A DNA stretch of 64,000 bases, from NCBI GenBank assembly GCA_020002185.1, contig CM034533.1, forward strand, positions 49,078,346 through 49,142,345, written 5' to 3'. Made by a program: the position numbers and the translations under genes. Under the pieces are notes generated by a model. That model made no database searches. It was not told the DNA's origin and saw nothing but the letters and a program-made list of their open reading frames with translations. The stretch is from Paraescarpia echinospica (taxonomy: Eukaryota > Annelida > Polychaeta > Sabellida > Siboglinidae). Of this stretch, positions 33,001 to 40,470 are shown piece after piece. How positions within the stretch are numbered: position 1 is the stretch's first letter; the number at the start of each line of letters is the position of its first letter.

Positions 33001-33293
33001 TTTTATTTATGTATTTTCATCATCATCAACAGGGCTGCCAGAAAACAATTAAAATTCTAGACATATTTTTTAAAATGGATGCCATAAATTCACGAATCAC
33101 ATTATCAGACCCTAAAAATTAATATATAAGTATGTTTAAAGCAGTCACTACTGTGTCACAAGCTTCTGCCAGCGTCAGTCATAACTTTATATATTTTTGT
33201 ATGAAAAGAAAAAGCCTTCTTAGAGATCTAAAATCTAAGGTTCTATAAAATCCTGTACCAACCGTCCTGTTCTTTTATTCCATTGGATGCCAT
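5881..33293 (-). CDS. CSAD: Acidic amino-acid decarboxylase, CSAD/GADL1 type (13 coding exons)
   Basis: This is a PLP-dependent group II decarboxylase expected to act on cysteine sulfinate or related acidic amino acids in the cytosol (taurine/hypotaurine route). Thirteen exons joined at GT..AG borders give 1470 nt, that is 489 residues plus a stop, close to vertebrate CSAD length. The series [13 protein letters not shown] (82-94), [12 protein letters not shown] (108-119), [22 protein letters not shown] (from 186), HIDMCWGGG (267-275), WNPHKMMG (Lys301 is the predicted PLP lysine), [19 protein letters not shown] and the C-terminal [19 protein letters not shown] is colinear with the family. NTSQ, rather than the NTNM of GABA-forming GADs, favours CSAD/GADL1/aspartate decarboxylase specificity. 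Met-Cys replaces the usual Ala-Ala after Asp269. The N-terminus is short, without a targeting peptide. Any upstream 5'UTR exon and promoter are not located. Confidence 0.93.
6249..8456 (-). mobile_element. CR1/Jockey-like non-LTR retrotransposon, copy 1 (5'-truncated)
   Basis: It lies antisense to nothing: it is on the same strand as the host gene, in intron 12. The main frame (6650-7948) carries [53 protein letters not shown] and the catalytic KFADDTKVF. After a frameshift, the thumb and tail end in [19 protein letters not shown] (near 6355-6597). Copy 2 at 46.2-49.1 kb is nearly identical but longer at its 5' end, and homology stops at about 8456. The 3' end has short ATCTTGTTAA repeats. 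Frameshifts near 7948-8020 and at 8286 make it inactive. Confidence 0.9.
8754..8843 (-). CDS. CSAD: Decarboxylase coding exon 12
   Basis: The acceptor TTTGCAG precedes CCCGAGTGT and the donor after AAG is GTATGC. Thirty codons encode [17 protein letters not shown] and end WWQKLGK. This matches the family block around NVCFWFVPPSLRG. Confidence 0.93.
9110..9240. repeat. Dispersed repeat, partner at 63285-63420
   Basis: Matching blocks AGTGTGGCTGAA and GAGATGGTGT/CAAGATGGTGT, followed by AAGCGCTTTG/AAGTGCTTTG, occur in both places in the same order. This looks like a short interspersed element; its ends are not defined. Confidence 0.5.
9446..9500 (-). CDS. CSAD: Decarboxylase coding exon 11
   Basis: The acceptor GTGTTGCAG precedes CTACCTGAC; the first C completes a Gly codon split with exon 10. 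It encodes [18 protein letters not shown], and the donor GTTCGT follows GAG. A short exon of 55 nt fits the family at the YLVEEIKKREGF position. Confidence 0.9.
9501..9563 (-). repeat. 10-bp T/G-rich tandem repeat at the exon 11 acceptor
   Basis: About six units of TTTGTATTGT (minus strand) directly precede the GTTGCAG acceptor and serve as its pyrimidine-rich tract. Confidence 0.8.
9690..11450 (-). pseudogene. Non-LTR retrotransposon, decayed, in intron 10
   Basis: The minus frames contain [16 protein letters not shown] and [16 protein letters not shown] (catalytic ADD), then [18 protein letters not shown], a FACETWTL segment, [16 protein letters not shown], and a tail [15 protein letters not shown]. 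The YxDHVTNE and GHITRS tail is common to a widespread invertebrate RTE/Jockey-type LINE. The main frame (10006-10632) is flanked by frameshifted pieces on both sides, so the element is inactive. Confidence 0.85.
11751..11950 (-). CDS. CSAD: Decarboxylase coding exon 10
   Basis: The acceptor GGACCCAG precedes GGCATCCTA and the donor after GG is GTAGGT. It encodes [19 protein letters not shown], then [19 protein letters not shown] and [20 protein letters not shown]. This is the family core block after the PLP lysine, including the flexible active-site region. Confidence 0.95.
12315..12393 (-). CDS. CSAD: Decarboxylase coding exon 9 (PLP-binding lysine)
   Basis: The acceptor ATATTGTAG precedes AGCTGACTC; the first A completes Arg291. 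It encodes [20 protein letters not shown] and ends SKET before donor GTAAGA. NPHK holds the predicted Schiff-base lysine (Lys301). The acceptor itself is the first unit of a 26-bp tandem array. Confidence 0.93.
12394..12731 (-). repeat. 26-bp minisatellite of exon 9 splice acceptors (13 units)
   Basis: Thirteen units of 26 bp, each containing GTTGTATATTGTAGAG on the minus strand. That is the same sequence used as the exon 9 acceptor (cut after GTAG). Variation is mainly AAG/ACG in the middle, one ATGC variant and one TTAAC variant. Confidence 0.92.
12785..13080 (-). repeat. Intronic tandem repeat (four units of about 76-78 bp)
   Basis: Four units contain AAGTCTTCAAGAGGCTCTCC and, in three of them, GTAGAAACCACCAATTATTG. 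The fourth unit is shortened near the TGATG block. It lies inside intron 8 without contact to an exon. The minus-strand open frame through it is only a by-product. Confidence 0.85.
13474..13655 (-). CDS. CSAD: Decarboxylase coding exon 8 (PLP aspartate)
   Basis: The acceptor CGTTACAG precedes GGCTTCACG and the donor after GACAG is GTATGG. It encodes [20 protein letters not shown], then [20 protein letters not shown] and [14 protein letters not shown]. Asp269 of HID should pair with the PLP ring nitrogen. Family members usually read HVDAAWGG, so Met-Cys is atypical. Confidence 0.95.
13824..18800 (-). repeat. 52-bp satellite starting at the exon 7 donor (about 95 units)
   Basis: About 95 head-to-tail units of 52 bp. 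On the minus strand a unit reads AACCAAGGCTGGGGTACTGC, then TAAGTGAAGTAGTTGTGTGA. The true exon 7 boundary reads CCAAGGCTGAG before GTAATGCTCT, so each unit contains about 11 exonic bases plus a degenerate donor. The unit nearest the exon (around 18750) still reads CCAAGGCTGAG then GTAGTG. At about 17780-18700 the units form a 208-bp four-unit higher-order repeat. Open frames inside are by-products. Confidence 0.95.
18801..18935 (-). CDS. CSAD: Decarboxylase coding exon 7
   Basis: The acceptor TATTACAG precedes AGTCACTAC, phase 0, 45 codons: [20 protein letters not shown], then [17 protein letters not shown] and TEQAKAE, then donor GTAATG. The His of SHYS is expected to stack on PLP. Its last 11 bases are the seed of the adjoining satellite. 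Confidence 0.94.
19147..19990 (-). pseudogene. Non-LTR reverse transcriptase C-terminal half, intron 6
   Basis: [19 protein letters not shown] block, then [18 protein letters not shown], is followed after a frameshift near 19733 by a 178-residue frame with [14 protein letters not shown] and the [12 protein letters not shown] region. This arrangement occurs in a LINE group common in marine invertebrates. The 5' half and endonuclease are absent. Confidence 0.8.
19991..20690. other. Unassigned intronic sequence with a CA/CATG-rich simple repeat
   Basis: No coding frame or transposon end is recognised. At about 20443-20510 there is a degenerate (CA)n run mixed with CGCA and CATG. Confidence 0.5.
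20720..20960. repeat. Twofold repeat of about 115 bp with six CACATGA/TCATGTG sites
   Basis: Two imperfect direct copies each hold GGATATTTCACATGAC, then a (T/G)ATC.. TGATC block with TCATGTGACTG, then GCCACATGA. Together they give six TCATGTG/CACATGA sites, the core bound by MiT/TFE-type bHLH-zip factors in other animals. It lies in intron 6 of the decarboxylase gene. Enhancer function is inference. Confidence 0.5.
21310..21445 (-). pseudogene. Old fragment of the CR1/Jockey-like LINE 3' end
   Basis: The plus-strand segment AACTTGTTTCATTCGTTTAA and TTCATGTCGTCTCC resembles 6440-6540 of LINE copy 1 (TCATGTCGTCTAGT). Homology ends only a few bases from the exon 6 donor at 21451. Confidence 0.5.
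21451..21566 (-). CDS. CSAD: Decarboxylase coding exon 6
   Basis: The acceptor GCCTGTAG precedes GTGGCTCC and the donor after GAACAG is GTAGGA. It encodes [20 protein letters not shown], then [24 protein letters not shown] is the invariant phosphate-binding segment of the family. Confidence 0.94.
21740..22610 (+). pseudogene. LINE reverse transcriptase 3' fragment, intron 5
   Basis: FADDTNM near 21745, then [16 protein letters not shown], and a final frame (22321-22608) [16 protein letters not shown] and [15 protein letters not shown] that match the C-terminal ends of CR1-type LINEs. Many frameshifts are present. It is antisense to the host gene. Confidence 0.75.
23043..23149 (-). CDS. CSAD: Decarboxylase coding exon 5
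   Basis: The acceptor GGTTTCAG precedes GTACACCTA and the donor after CCAG is GTCCGC. It encodes [20 protein letters not shown], then [16 protein letters not shown]. The first G completes Gln111, and the final G joins GT of exon 6 to make Gly. Confidence 0.93.
24096..24185 (+). ncRNA. tRNA-like segment in the left foldback arm
   Basis: GGTCCCGCTAGCTCAGTGGG resembles a tRNA 5' end with an A box (TAGCTCAGTGGG), and GCCGGTTCAATCC resembles a B box. A clean cloverleaf with a proper anticodon arm is not obvious, so it is a tRNA-derived element, not a normal tRNA gene. Confidence 0.5.
24416..25966. mobile_element. Solo LTR (1541 bp) with 5-bp target duplication CGGTA
   Basis: The element begins TGTCACAAAG at 24421 and ends TTTTGTGACA at 25961, an inverted TG..CA terminus. 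CGGTA flanks both sides (24416-24420 and 25962-25966). CTATATAAGGGCC at about 25098 is a good TATA promoter for plus-strand transcription. Length, termini and duplication size fit a Gypsy or BEL LTR left after recombination of two LTRs. No internal genes are present. Confidence 0.8.
26195..26278 (-). ncRNA. tRNA-like segment in the right foldback arm
   Basis: Inverse copy of 24096-24185, with GGATTGAACCGG (B box complement) and CCCACTGAGCTAGCGGGACC (A box complement) on the plus strand. It keeps CGCG where the left copy has decayed to TGTG. Confidence 0.5.
26588..30427 (+). mobile_element. L2-like LINE, near full length, nested in the foldback arm
   Basis: The insertion splits the arm between GATGACTAGTG and TTTGTATTACG, which are contiguous at 41655-41680. 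The 3' tail is (ATT)n. An apurinic-type endonuclease is readable at 27170-27850: [43 protein letters not shown], with a frameshift near 27440. Reverse transcriptase blocks follow: [31 protein letters not shown], then after a foreign 205-bp piece [18 protein letters not shown] and [10 protein letters not shown]. The order and the HWLP tail are typical of the L2 clade. It is antisense to the host gene and inactive. Confidence 0.88.
28926..29131 (+). repeat. Short repeat replacing part of the L2 reverse transcriptase
   Basis: It begins with ATCACAATCACAATCAATCA, then ACTTTATTGTCCCTTGGG, and runs through TAAAACAAATGTACATGC to an A-rich end. Sequence from 28994 on closely matches 3058-3190. About 50 codons expected between AFDTIDH and GVPQGS are missing, so sequence was replaced, not just interrupted. 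Confidence 0.75.
30852..30942 (-). CDS. CSAD: Decarboxylase coding exon 4
   Basis: The acceptor GTCCTCCAG precedes GTCATCCAC and the donor after AGCCA is GTAGGT. It encodes [20 protein letters not shown], then WLTEVLNTS. The motif QLYSGLD and the following NTSQ line the substrate pocket in this family. Confidence 0.94.
31050..31590. other. Intron 3 sequence, nothing recognised
   Basis: AT-rich sequence without a family-like frame, array or transposon end. Confidence 0.4.
31594..31724 (-). CDS. CSAD: Decarboxylase coding exon 3
   Basis: The acceptor ACTTTCAG precedes TAAAGTGG and the donor after GACAG is GTGAGA. It encodes [20 protein letters not shown], then [20 protein letters not shown] and VKT. 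This fits the N-terminal helical segment with the KTGHPRFFNQ junction. Confidence 0.94.
31740..32328. other. Intron 2 sequence, nothing recognised
   Basis: Mixed-composition sequence without a convincing frame or repeat. Around 32095-32230 it is more GC-rich (CCGCCGCTGGCTCGGG, CACCCGTGGCCGGTG), but no gene or RNA is identified. Confidence 0.4.
32329..32806 (-). repeat. 20-bp minisatellite of exon 2 splice donors (about 24 units)
   Basis: About 24 units of 20 bp, minus-strand form GTGGGTCACTCAGAGTCTAG. The array begins exactly at the exon 2 boundary AGTAG then GTGGGTCATTCAGAGTC, and the next units restore TAG then GTGTGTC or GTGGGTC. Units further away read TAGATGGGTC or TAGGCGGGTC and lose the donor. 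Confidence 0.92.
32807..32885 (-). CDS. CSAD: Decarboxylase coding exon 2
   Basis: The acceptor GTTGTAG precedes GTGTGGGGG. It encodes [20 protein letters not shown], then SADAS. Of two possible donors, GTGGGT after AGTAG keeps the frame into exon 3 (A-S-S-K-V-V-D); GTAGGT four bases earlier would break it. Confidence 0.88.
32890..33258. other. Intron 1 of the coding part, nothing recognised
   Basis: AT-rich, with short ATT runs near 32975 and no recognisable element. Confidence 0.4.
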
Positions 33294-33295
33294 TT
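33263..33295 (-). CDS. CSAD: Decarboxylase coding exon 1 (start codon)
   Basis: The acceptor TGTTTTACAG precedes AAATGGCATCC, so the start codon at 33293 lies two bases inside the exon and an upstream 5'UTR exon must exist. It encodes [10 protein letters not shown] plus the first base of Gly11. The donor GTTGGT gives the correct phase; GTACAG four bases on would not. The short hydrophilic N-terminus matches vertebrate CSAD in length. Confidence 0.75.
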
Positions 33296-33299
33296 CTGT

Positions 33300-34838
33300 A
33301 AAACATAAACAGTAATATTTTACTATATATATTTTTTAAAAGATCTGAAAATAGTGTATATTTATTACATGATGTCCACCAAACAATAAAGCTAGTTACA
33401 CCATGCAAATCCTAGTTTGCACATCTTGGTCATGAACAATATCATGGCTACCCCAGTCGCCAAATGTTTTATTTACTTGAGCTAAGGAAAACAGGTTTCA
33501 ATGAGTCCCAAAGATAGAAACGTGCTCTGACACTTCATCTAAATACTCATTACTAAAATATAATGAATAATCACTCTAGCAGGCTTCAATGAATTATTAA
33601 ATGCATGTTTATTTGTTCGTTCAAGCTGATCAAACTGAGCTTACAAGGGGCAATGACATATTTCATGACTATGGAAATAGATCACAAACAACGGCAAACG
33701 TCCTACAATACCTCTAGGTCTACTGGAAGTATCTACTAGACAATTACAATGACAAAGGTCAATCAGATGCGAGATTTGGAAACTATTCACTCGTTCAATA
33801 CTCCTTTTATACTCATCAAATGTATTCATCTACGTCTACCCCCTTCTGGTTCACCTTACTTCACCTGGACATATTAACCCTTTGCTCCACACCACTGTTC
33901 TTTTGTTCACAACTGAGCCAGAATCGGTACAAACCAAGACCCTCATAAAATATTATTCTACTTTGTAATCAATTTATGAATTGTTGAGAACTGTGTAAAA
34001 AAGGCAATGTTTAGGGACAGCTAGGGCACATTGATTGGTATGTATATCATCAATGTATAAACCATTGAGCGAAACTTAGTGCCGTTTTCTATTCACTCCT
34101 TATCGAATCTTTCAAAATACGCTGTCACAGACAAAATATCGCTTTAATCAACATATCCATGCATATTATGTGATATTTTGGACTGTCTGTCTCCTGGTCT
34201 TCCTGACCTTATCTGCCATCTTTGCTTTTAATTTGTAAGGTGTTCTCTTTTTTATCAATAATCCAGTGAACGACACTGATTTGGTGGTTGCTCCAGGTTT
34301 AAAAAGCTAGTTTAATAAACATTATATTTTTAATTATTTGTTATCATAGTTTTATTATTCATCACAAATTAACTCTTTGCCGGCATGGGTCCCAATGCAA
34401 GTCCGGCGACCAGAATTTGGGCCGCTGCCAAAAAAGGTTAAAAACTTCTGAAAGTAATAATACACGGGTCAATGTTTTGTTAAATCAGACTGAAACAAAA
34501 TTAGCAAAACATGTATAAAAGATCCACACATTTTTTGATGTCGTTACATTGTAATATAAAAATTATAAAACAAAATCCAGCATAAAAATATAATCTTCAC
34601 GGGTGTATCACTTTATCAAAATCAAATCAAATTAATTTTGCACCGACAACATAACAGTATACACTGTACATACTACATACACAAAACATCCATTTAAAAA
34701 GTAAAGTTGTGCTGCATGGTGATCACATGGCATGTTATATGCCGTCTTCCTGTCACCCAATAAACATCAATTTCAAAATATATATACAGTTGTATATATG
34801 TGTACATGATGATTATCATGAGTCATGATGAGTGTATG
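33300..34838. other. Upstream of exon 1, nothing recognised
   Basis: AT-rich sequence without a gene, array or transposon end that I can support. A 5'UTR exon of the decarboxylase could lie here or further upstream, but UTR exons cannot be told from sequence alone. Confidence 0.35.
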
Positions 34839-34842
34839 ATAT

Positions 34843-35021
34843 CTTCTGTATGACAACAGACTTCTGTATGACAACAGACTTCTGCATGACAACAGACTTC
34901 TGTATGACAACAGACTTCTGCATGACAACAGACTTCTGTATGACAACAGACTTCTGTATGACAACAGACTTCTGTATGACAACAGACTTCTGTAAGACAA
35001 CAGACTTCTGTATGACAACAG
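34843..35021. repeat. 18-bp minisatellite (ACAGACTTCTGTATGACA)
   Basis: Ten near-perfect units of 18 bp, with TATG/CATG/TAAG variants. On the minus strand each unit holds TGTTGTCATACAG, an acceptor-like string. All open frames through it are by-products of a period divisible by three. Confidence 0.92.
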
Positions 35022-35289
35022 GGGATGCGATGGAGAAAAAATAAATTATTGTAGGAAATTACTGTTAGAAAACAATTACAAGAAATTTGCGCGGATCCAA
35101 AGATAGATATAAAAAGTAAACATATATTTAATTGCACTCCACACATCTGGGATTTAGGCAATGCACATGGCTAAGATAGTTGTCTAGATACTGATTGGAT
35201 AATAACAATTTGAATTTTTGTCTGGATTGGATGTTTTGTATCTTATAATCAAGATTATTCCACTTTTATGAAATGATGTTTAGGTAACT

Positions 35290-35340
35290 TCTAAGATAAA
35301 AAAATAGGCCAAAGTAGCCCTGAAGTCCTTTGGACTATAT
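35290..35340 (+). repeat. Fragment of dispersed repeat D
   Basis: AATAGGCCAAAGTAGCCCTG and AAGTCCTTTGGACTATA match the start of copy 1 at 1066-1105. It is truncated. Confidence 0.6.
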
Positions 35341-35341
35341 T

Positions 35342-36350
35342 GTGAGTTTGTAATTATTAATGAAATGTTTTTGGTGAATTGTAGTTACAGATCATTAAGA
35401 GTTATGACGGAAGTAAAGTGTTGACATGTTTAGTAGCTCTCTAGACTGTATGCATGCCAGTGAAGATACACCTGGAAATAAATTATTCAAGTAGACCATT
35501 TCGTGAATATTGTATATATTAGTTAATGTGTTATTAAAACTTACTGTCGGATTTTATCCCGATACTCTGTAAAACATTGTTTAAGAAAATGCACACGCAC
35601 TACCTGTTCTCATTTCCCCCCTACCACCCTCCCCCAGAATGGGAAGAAGAAAGAGATGAATTATGATAAAAACTTTATTTGTTAACAAGGTACATATGCA
35701 TAGCATACATCTTTACTTAAAAACAGTAGTAATGACAGTTAAAAACAGTAGTAACGACATAATACTGATATAACAGAAGTGACGGAATAGCTGCAACATG
35801 TATAGTAAAACATTTGAATAATATTCCTTATAATTTTGGCTAAATATGCTTTAACCTTTTCGAGTAAACCTATGTTATTTTACTTTATATATTATTTTAT
35901 ACCTAAGTTATTTTATTTTTATCCTAGGTCATATCTTTATATTGCACTGATAATTATGTCTACTGCTGTTTTAAAGTTCCTCGGGTTCTACCAGTGCAGT
36001 AGGGATTCCCATTACACATTAGTTACAGCCCACTGTTTGACACAGCTTAAAACCTACATGGGGGTGGATGGGTGTAATACACAATCAATTGGCACAATGC
36101 CAACCTAGTCCAGGCAGAAACAGACAAAATGTGAACATTTAGCTTTTTAGGAGGCCCTGAGGTGCCCTTAGATTGATTCAATCAAATTCAAATTTCCTGT
36201 GTACAGTAACATTACCATAAGAGAGATCTATGCAAAATTAGAGAAAAGGTTAGTGAACAGTTTTTAAAATAACACAAAAGACAACTTCTGATCCATGCAA
36301 GACACAGACTCCACGTGTGACAGATGTTGTAGGAAAAGGGATCAGTGGGA
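35342..36350. other. AT-rich sequence, nothing recognised
   Basis: No gene is recognised. Short pieces near 36150-36240 resemble the LINE tail that recurs at 36420 and 38265. Confidence 0.4.
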
Positions 36351-36359
36351 CTGCAGGAG

Positions 36360-38345
36360 GGAGCAGCAGAGAAACAGGAGGACAATTTTGCATTTTGGGG
36401 GGCCTTGAGGTGCCCGCAGAATGATTCAATTAAATACAGATTTCTTGTGTATAGTGGCAGTACCCTAAGATACATCTATGTAAAATTAGAAAAAAGTTAC
36501 TGAACAGTTTTTGAAAATATAGAGCTTTGGAGACTGGTAGGTGGTAATCTATCCTCTCAGCACTAATGTTCACTGCCAACAACTGGATTCATCCTCCATC
36601 CTCCAAAGTTACCAGAGCCACCACTGATTCATGGTCAAGTTGATTAGCTCAATGCACCAACTAAGACAATACACGACACTGTGAGTGACAGTGTCCAGAG
36701 TGAGGCCTAAGCAGTGTCCTCATTGCTGAATAGATCAATTAAACCTGCCAAGCGGGTGACATTGTGCACAAGTGTTCATTAATCCTTAGTGATTGTTCAG
36801 ACCGCCAGACTGACCACATACCTAAACAAAGCGAATGTAATAGGTGAAGAACAGGCAGTGTTCAGATAGGGGTATTCCACTCTTGATCATATATTTCTTT
36901 TGCACTCGTTGGTTGAATTGTATTTGTCTCGACGCAAAAGGTTTCATTGTGCCTTCATCGATTATAAGAAAGCATTTGATTTAGTAGACCGGTCCTCACT
37001 GTGGTCTAAGATAATTTCATGCGGTATTAATGGTAATGTGTTGAAAGTTGTATACAACATGTACAAAAATGCTAAATCATGTATAAAACAGGGCCAGGCT
37101 GTGTCAGCCTTCTTCTCATGTGATGTAGATGTACGGCAAGGAGAAAACTTGTGTCCTTTGTTATTTGCTATTTACTTGAATAATTTTGAACACTGTTAGT
37201 CATAATTATAAGGGACTCGACATGGCAGCTGGTGAAATTGACAACAATGAAATTTACAAAAACCTTAGTGATGATGATGTAGACATTTTCTTGAAAATGT
37301 ATGTTCTACTATATGCTGATGACACTAGAATGATTCAATCAAATACAGATTTCTTGTGTATAGCGGAACTATGTCAACTCTTCTAATGATTGACATTTGG
37401 TTGTTTCAGGTGTCAATACGCTAGTGATCACAATGTCAACATTGACATTGACGCGACACAGAAGCCATATGTAGGATGATAGCAACCAAGATAGAACACT
37501 TATAAAGCTGTGTTTGCTGTCTATATTTATACAAAGTGAACTGATTTACACTATCTCATGTCTAAGCCAGGCATGGCAAGTAAATTCACAGTACAATGCA
37601 TTTGATGTCAATAAAATATATGATATTCCACTCAACAGTTGTCCAGAATATAAATTTTCTAGGTTTGTCACCTATAAATAACAACATATATTTAACCAAT
37701 CAACACCACAATCACATCATTTTAAAGATAATTCAATGGACATCAAAATAACACAATTATAGAAAATCAATAGTTTTTAAGATACAGCTTAAAAACTGCA
37801 GACATCCATAAATGTTGAGATCTGTGGCAGCAGCCTGGGAAACAGGGACACATGCCAATATAACTGGCTGTGGTCTAATGGGTTAACCAATAGACACCAC
37901 AGTCACACCATTTTATAATAATTAAATGAACATTAAAATAAACACAACTTGCAATTATAGAAAATCGATAGTTTTGAAGATACAGTTTAAAAGTTTCAGG
38001 CAATTGTTCAGTCTAACAGGGGTCAAGTGTGTCTGCTTTGCCTGTGACCAATTAAAGATTAGTCAAGGTCTCAATGGAACAATAGCACTAGGCTGCAGAG
38101 TGGAGTGAGGCTGCTAGCTGTTTCTGGCACAGTTCACAAAATCTACTGTTGGAGTTGGTCTCAAAATTAGAAAAAAAGTTGCTGAACAGTTTTTGAAAAA
38201 ATAGGCAAAATGTAACAAATTACCAGCTTTTTGGGCCCTTGGGGGCCCTACGGGGTCCTTAGAATGATTCAATCAAATACAGATTTCTTGTGCACAGTGG
38301 CAGTACCCTAAGATACGTCTATGCAAAATTAGAAAAAAAGTTGTT
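36360..38345 (+). pseudogene. LINE reverse transcriptase fragment, copy 2 (RQGENL family)
   Basis: The frame 36900-37199 reads CAFIDYKKAFDLVDRSSLW, SCGINGNVLKVVYNMYKN and VRQGENLCPLLFAIYLNNFE. The next frame (37186-37386) has LLYADDTRMIQ. The stop after FEHC separates the two and the C-terminal half is missing. The family with RQGENLxP is abundant in lophotrochozoan genomes as far as I know. Copy 1 is at 1560-3060. The tail at 38210-38340 repeats GATTCAATCAAATACAGATT. Confidence 0.8.
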
Positions 38346-38349
38346 GAAC

Positions 38350-38510
38350 AGTTTCTGAGATACGGCAGCTAATGGCGGACGGCGGACGCAGAGTGATGGC
38401 AATAGTCCCTTGGACCTTCGGCCCAAAGGACTAAAAATGGGCCATGTGGCCCTGAAGTCCTTTGGACTAATACATCTATATGTGACCCCGGCTGACCACA
38501 TCAGTGATTA
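38350..38510 (+). repeat. Dispersed repeat D, copy 2, first part
   Basis: GATACGGCAGCTAATGGCGG, then CTTGGACCTTCGGCCCAAAG, then AAATGGGCCATGTGGCCCTG and GTGACCCCGGCTGACCACAT. It continues at 39903 after the inserted LINE. Confidence 0.75.
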
Positions 38511-39902
38511 TTATTAATTTTATTATTATGTGCACTTTCGCTTGGCAGACGTGATGTAGTTCGCGTCTGTTTCGCTTGTGCCATTCCGCACGAAATGTAC
38601 CATCACAGTTCCTTTGTAGAAGTGAAATAAATAGATATATAAATAAATTTAAATATTTAAATGAATAGATACATGTATAATTAAAATGTCCATATGATAA
38701 AAAAATATATATAAAATAATCGTTAAAAAGTCAGTAGAAATTGCACTAAAAGTAATAAAAATGTAAATAAATAATTTAAAAAGGTCAATTCCATAGATTC
38801 ATATGATGCTTTCTTATTTTGAAATGGCCAGCCCCAATTGTCGTCACTGTTCACGGTCGAGTGCGCACAGAGCGTCGACATCGGCACGGCAATGTAGCAT
38901 ATGCCCTATGCGTCACAGGTCCGAGCTCAGCGCTGTCAGCAGAGTCGTTCGCGGTCGACCCATGTATGTCGTGACACCTGTGTCCGCAGCGAAATAGTTG
39001 TCGATCGCTCACTGAGCGGGTGCATCGGGTGGCATACGGAGCACGTGCCCGAATAGACTCCATCTTGCAGTTATGACAGCTTCGTTGATGGGACGGCATC
39101 GGCAACGGTGGTACAGTGCCTCGTTGGAAATGTGATGTGGCCAACATATGCCATTGATCTGGTGTAGATGACGACGGTGGTACGCATCCAGATGTTCTGA
39201 TTTCGTGAGTCCCCATGTACCCATGTTGTACGTCAGCTCGGGCACAACGAAGGATGCGTATAGCCGTAGCCGCAGCTGTAGAGAGATTTGTGATCGCCTA
39301 AACCACAGTGTCCACAGCTTGCGGAAGGCGACGTTGGCCAGCTGATTTCGGCGAGCGACGTCTTCGGCTTCACTGATACTTGTTCATTCTGTTTTCGACG
39401 CGCTGATCGTCAGCGACCACTCCACCAAGCAAGCTGGCACGATGCGCTCGATCTCGTCGAGGAACGACCGAGAAGAGCTGACGAAGTCCGTGTCATCAGC
39501 GTACTCGACGTCCAGCGGTAGGGTGGCATTGGCTGGCGGACGTGTCGGGAGGCGCGAACGAAGGTCACGGAGTGCCACTTCAAGGTACACAATGAATAAC
39601 ACCGGGCTGAGGCTGTCGCCTTGCGGCGTCCCGATGGATGTGGCGAATGAATGACAATCGCCTGTTGAGAGACGCGGCTCCAGCGACGTGGCGGCGAGTA
39701 GGAAGCGAATCATCCGCAGTTCCGACTCGCCGAGGAATGTTTGTAGCGTATCAAGCTTGTCGCGACGTATGGTGTCGAAGGCGCGACTCAGGTCGATGCA
39801 GAGGAATTCGATTGATACGTGCTGACGCTGCGCTTTAGCACAGAGCCAACGATACCTGAAGACTACGTCGGCCGTGTGCGTCTGCATCGGAATCCCGATT
39901 GC
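38511..39902 (-). mobile_element. GC-rich 5'-truncated LINE nested in repeat D
   Basis: The main frame (39384-39986) reads FLCIDLSRAFDTIRRDKL, GTPQGDSLSPVLFIVYLE and VEYADDTDFVSSS, giving fingers and palm of a non-LTR reverse transcriptase. The distal frame (39009-39245) has MPELTYNMGTWGLTKSEHL. CACATCAGTGAT at the left and CACATGAGTGAT at the right look like a 12-bp target duplication with one mismatch. The 3' end (left side) is an ATT-rich tail. Base composition is much richer in GC than its surroundings, suggesting a recent or foreign-biased family. Confidence 0.82.
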
Positions 39903-40450
39903 ACATGAGTGATAAGTCGGAAAAATTGTAACATTGTTTTCTTTCATCCTTGTAAAGGTTGGGTAGGGTGCTTTACACGGTTTCAAAAATTATATGACTG
40001 CTATAAAAATTAGCGAAGTTATGGAGCATTGAACATGGTAGGGTTCAAAAAGTGAAAATGAAGAAAACGGCTGTTGAAGTTTTACATTATATATGCAAAT
40101 GGATTGCGTGGAAATATTACATGCATGACATTCAAATGTAGCACACAGTATGTATGTTATGTTGCACTAATACACTAAAAGTATAAATGTGCTGCTACAA
40201 AAACTTATCAAGTTATGCCAAATTATGTCTTTATGTGTAACACTAAGAGGACAGATTATGTGAGAGCAAAAGGTAGCATCAGACACTGGGACAGTGTGAC
40301 TGCTGCCTGGCTAAATGGATGCAATGGTGATTTGAAGTTAGTTCTTCTGCCAACTATCCTTTTCACACAAGCCTATGGTTTAGTGGCTGCTAGCACACTA
40401 CTGAGCCTAAACTACCATGTGAGGTGTAGGTGTGAAAAAAGTCCTGATGT
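39903..40450 (+). repeat. Dispersed repeat D, copy 2, second part
   Basis: GAGTGATAAGTCGGAAAAAT through GGTAGGGTGCTTTACACGG to ATGGATTGCGTGGAAATATT matches 1130-1345 almost base for base. Sequence beyond 40245 has no partner in copy 1. Confidence 0.75.
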
Positions 40451-40470
40451 ATTTGAATTTGAGCCACTAA

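Noticed and set aside
34773..35161. Open frames of SYRSLL or CHTEVC repeats
   Set aside because: By-products of an 18-bp minisatellite in three frames and both strands.
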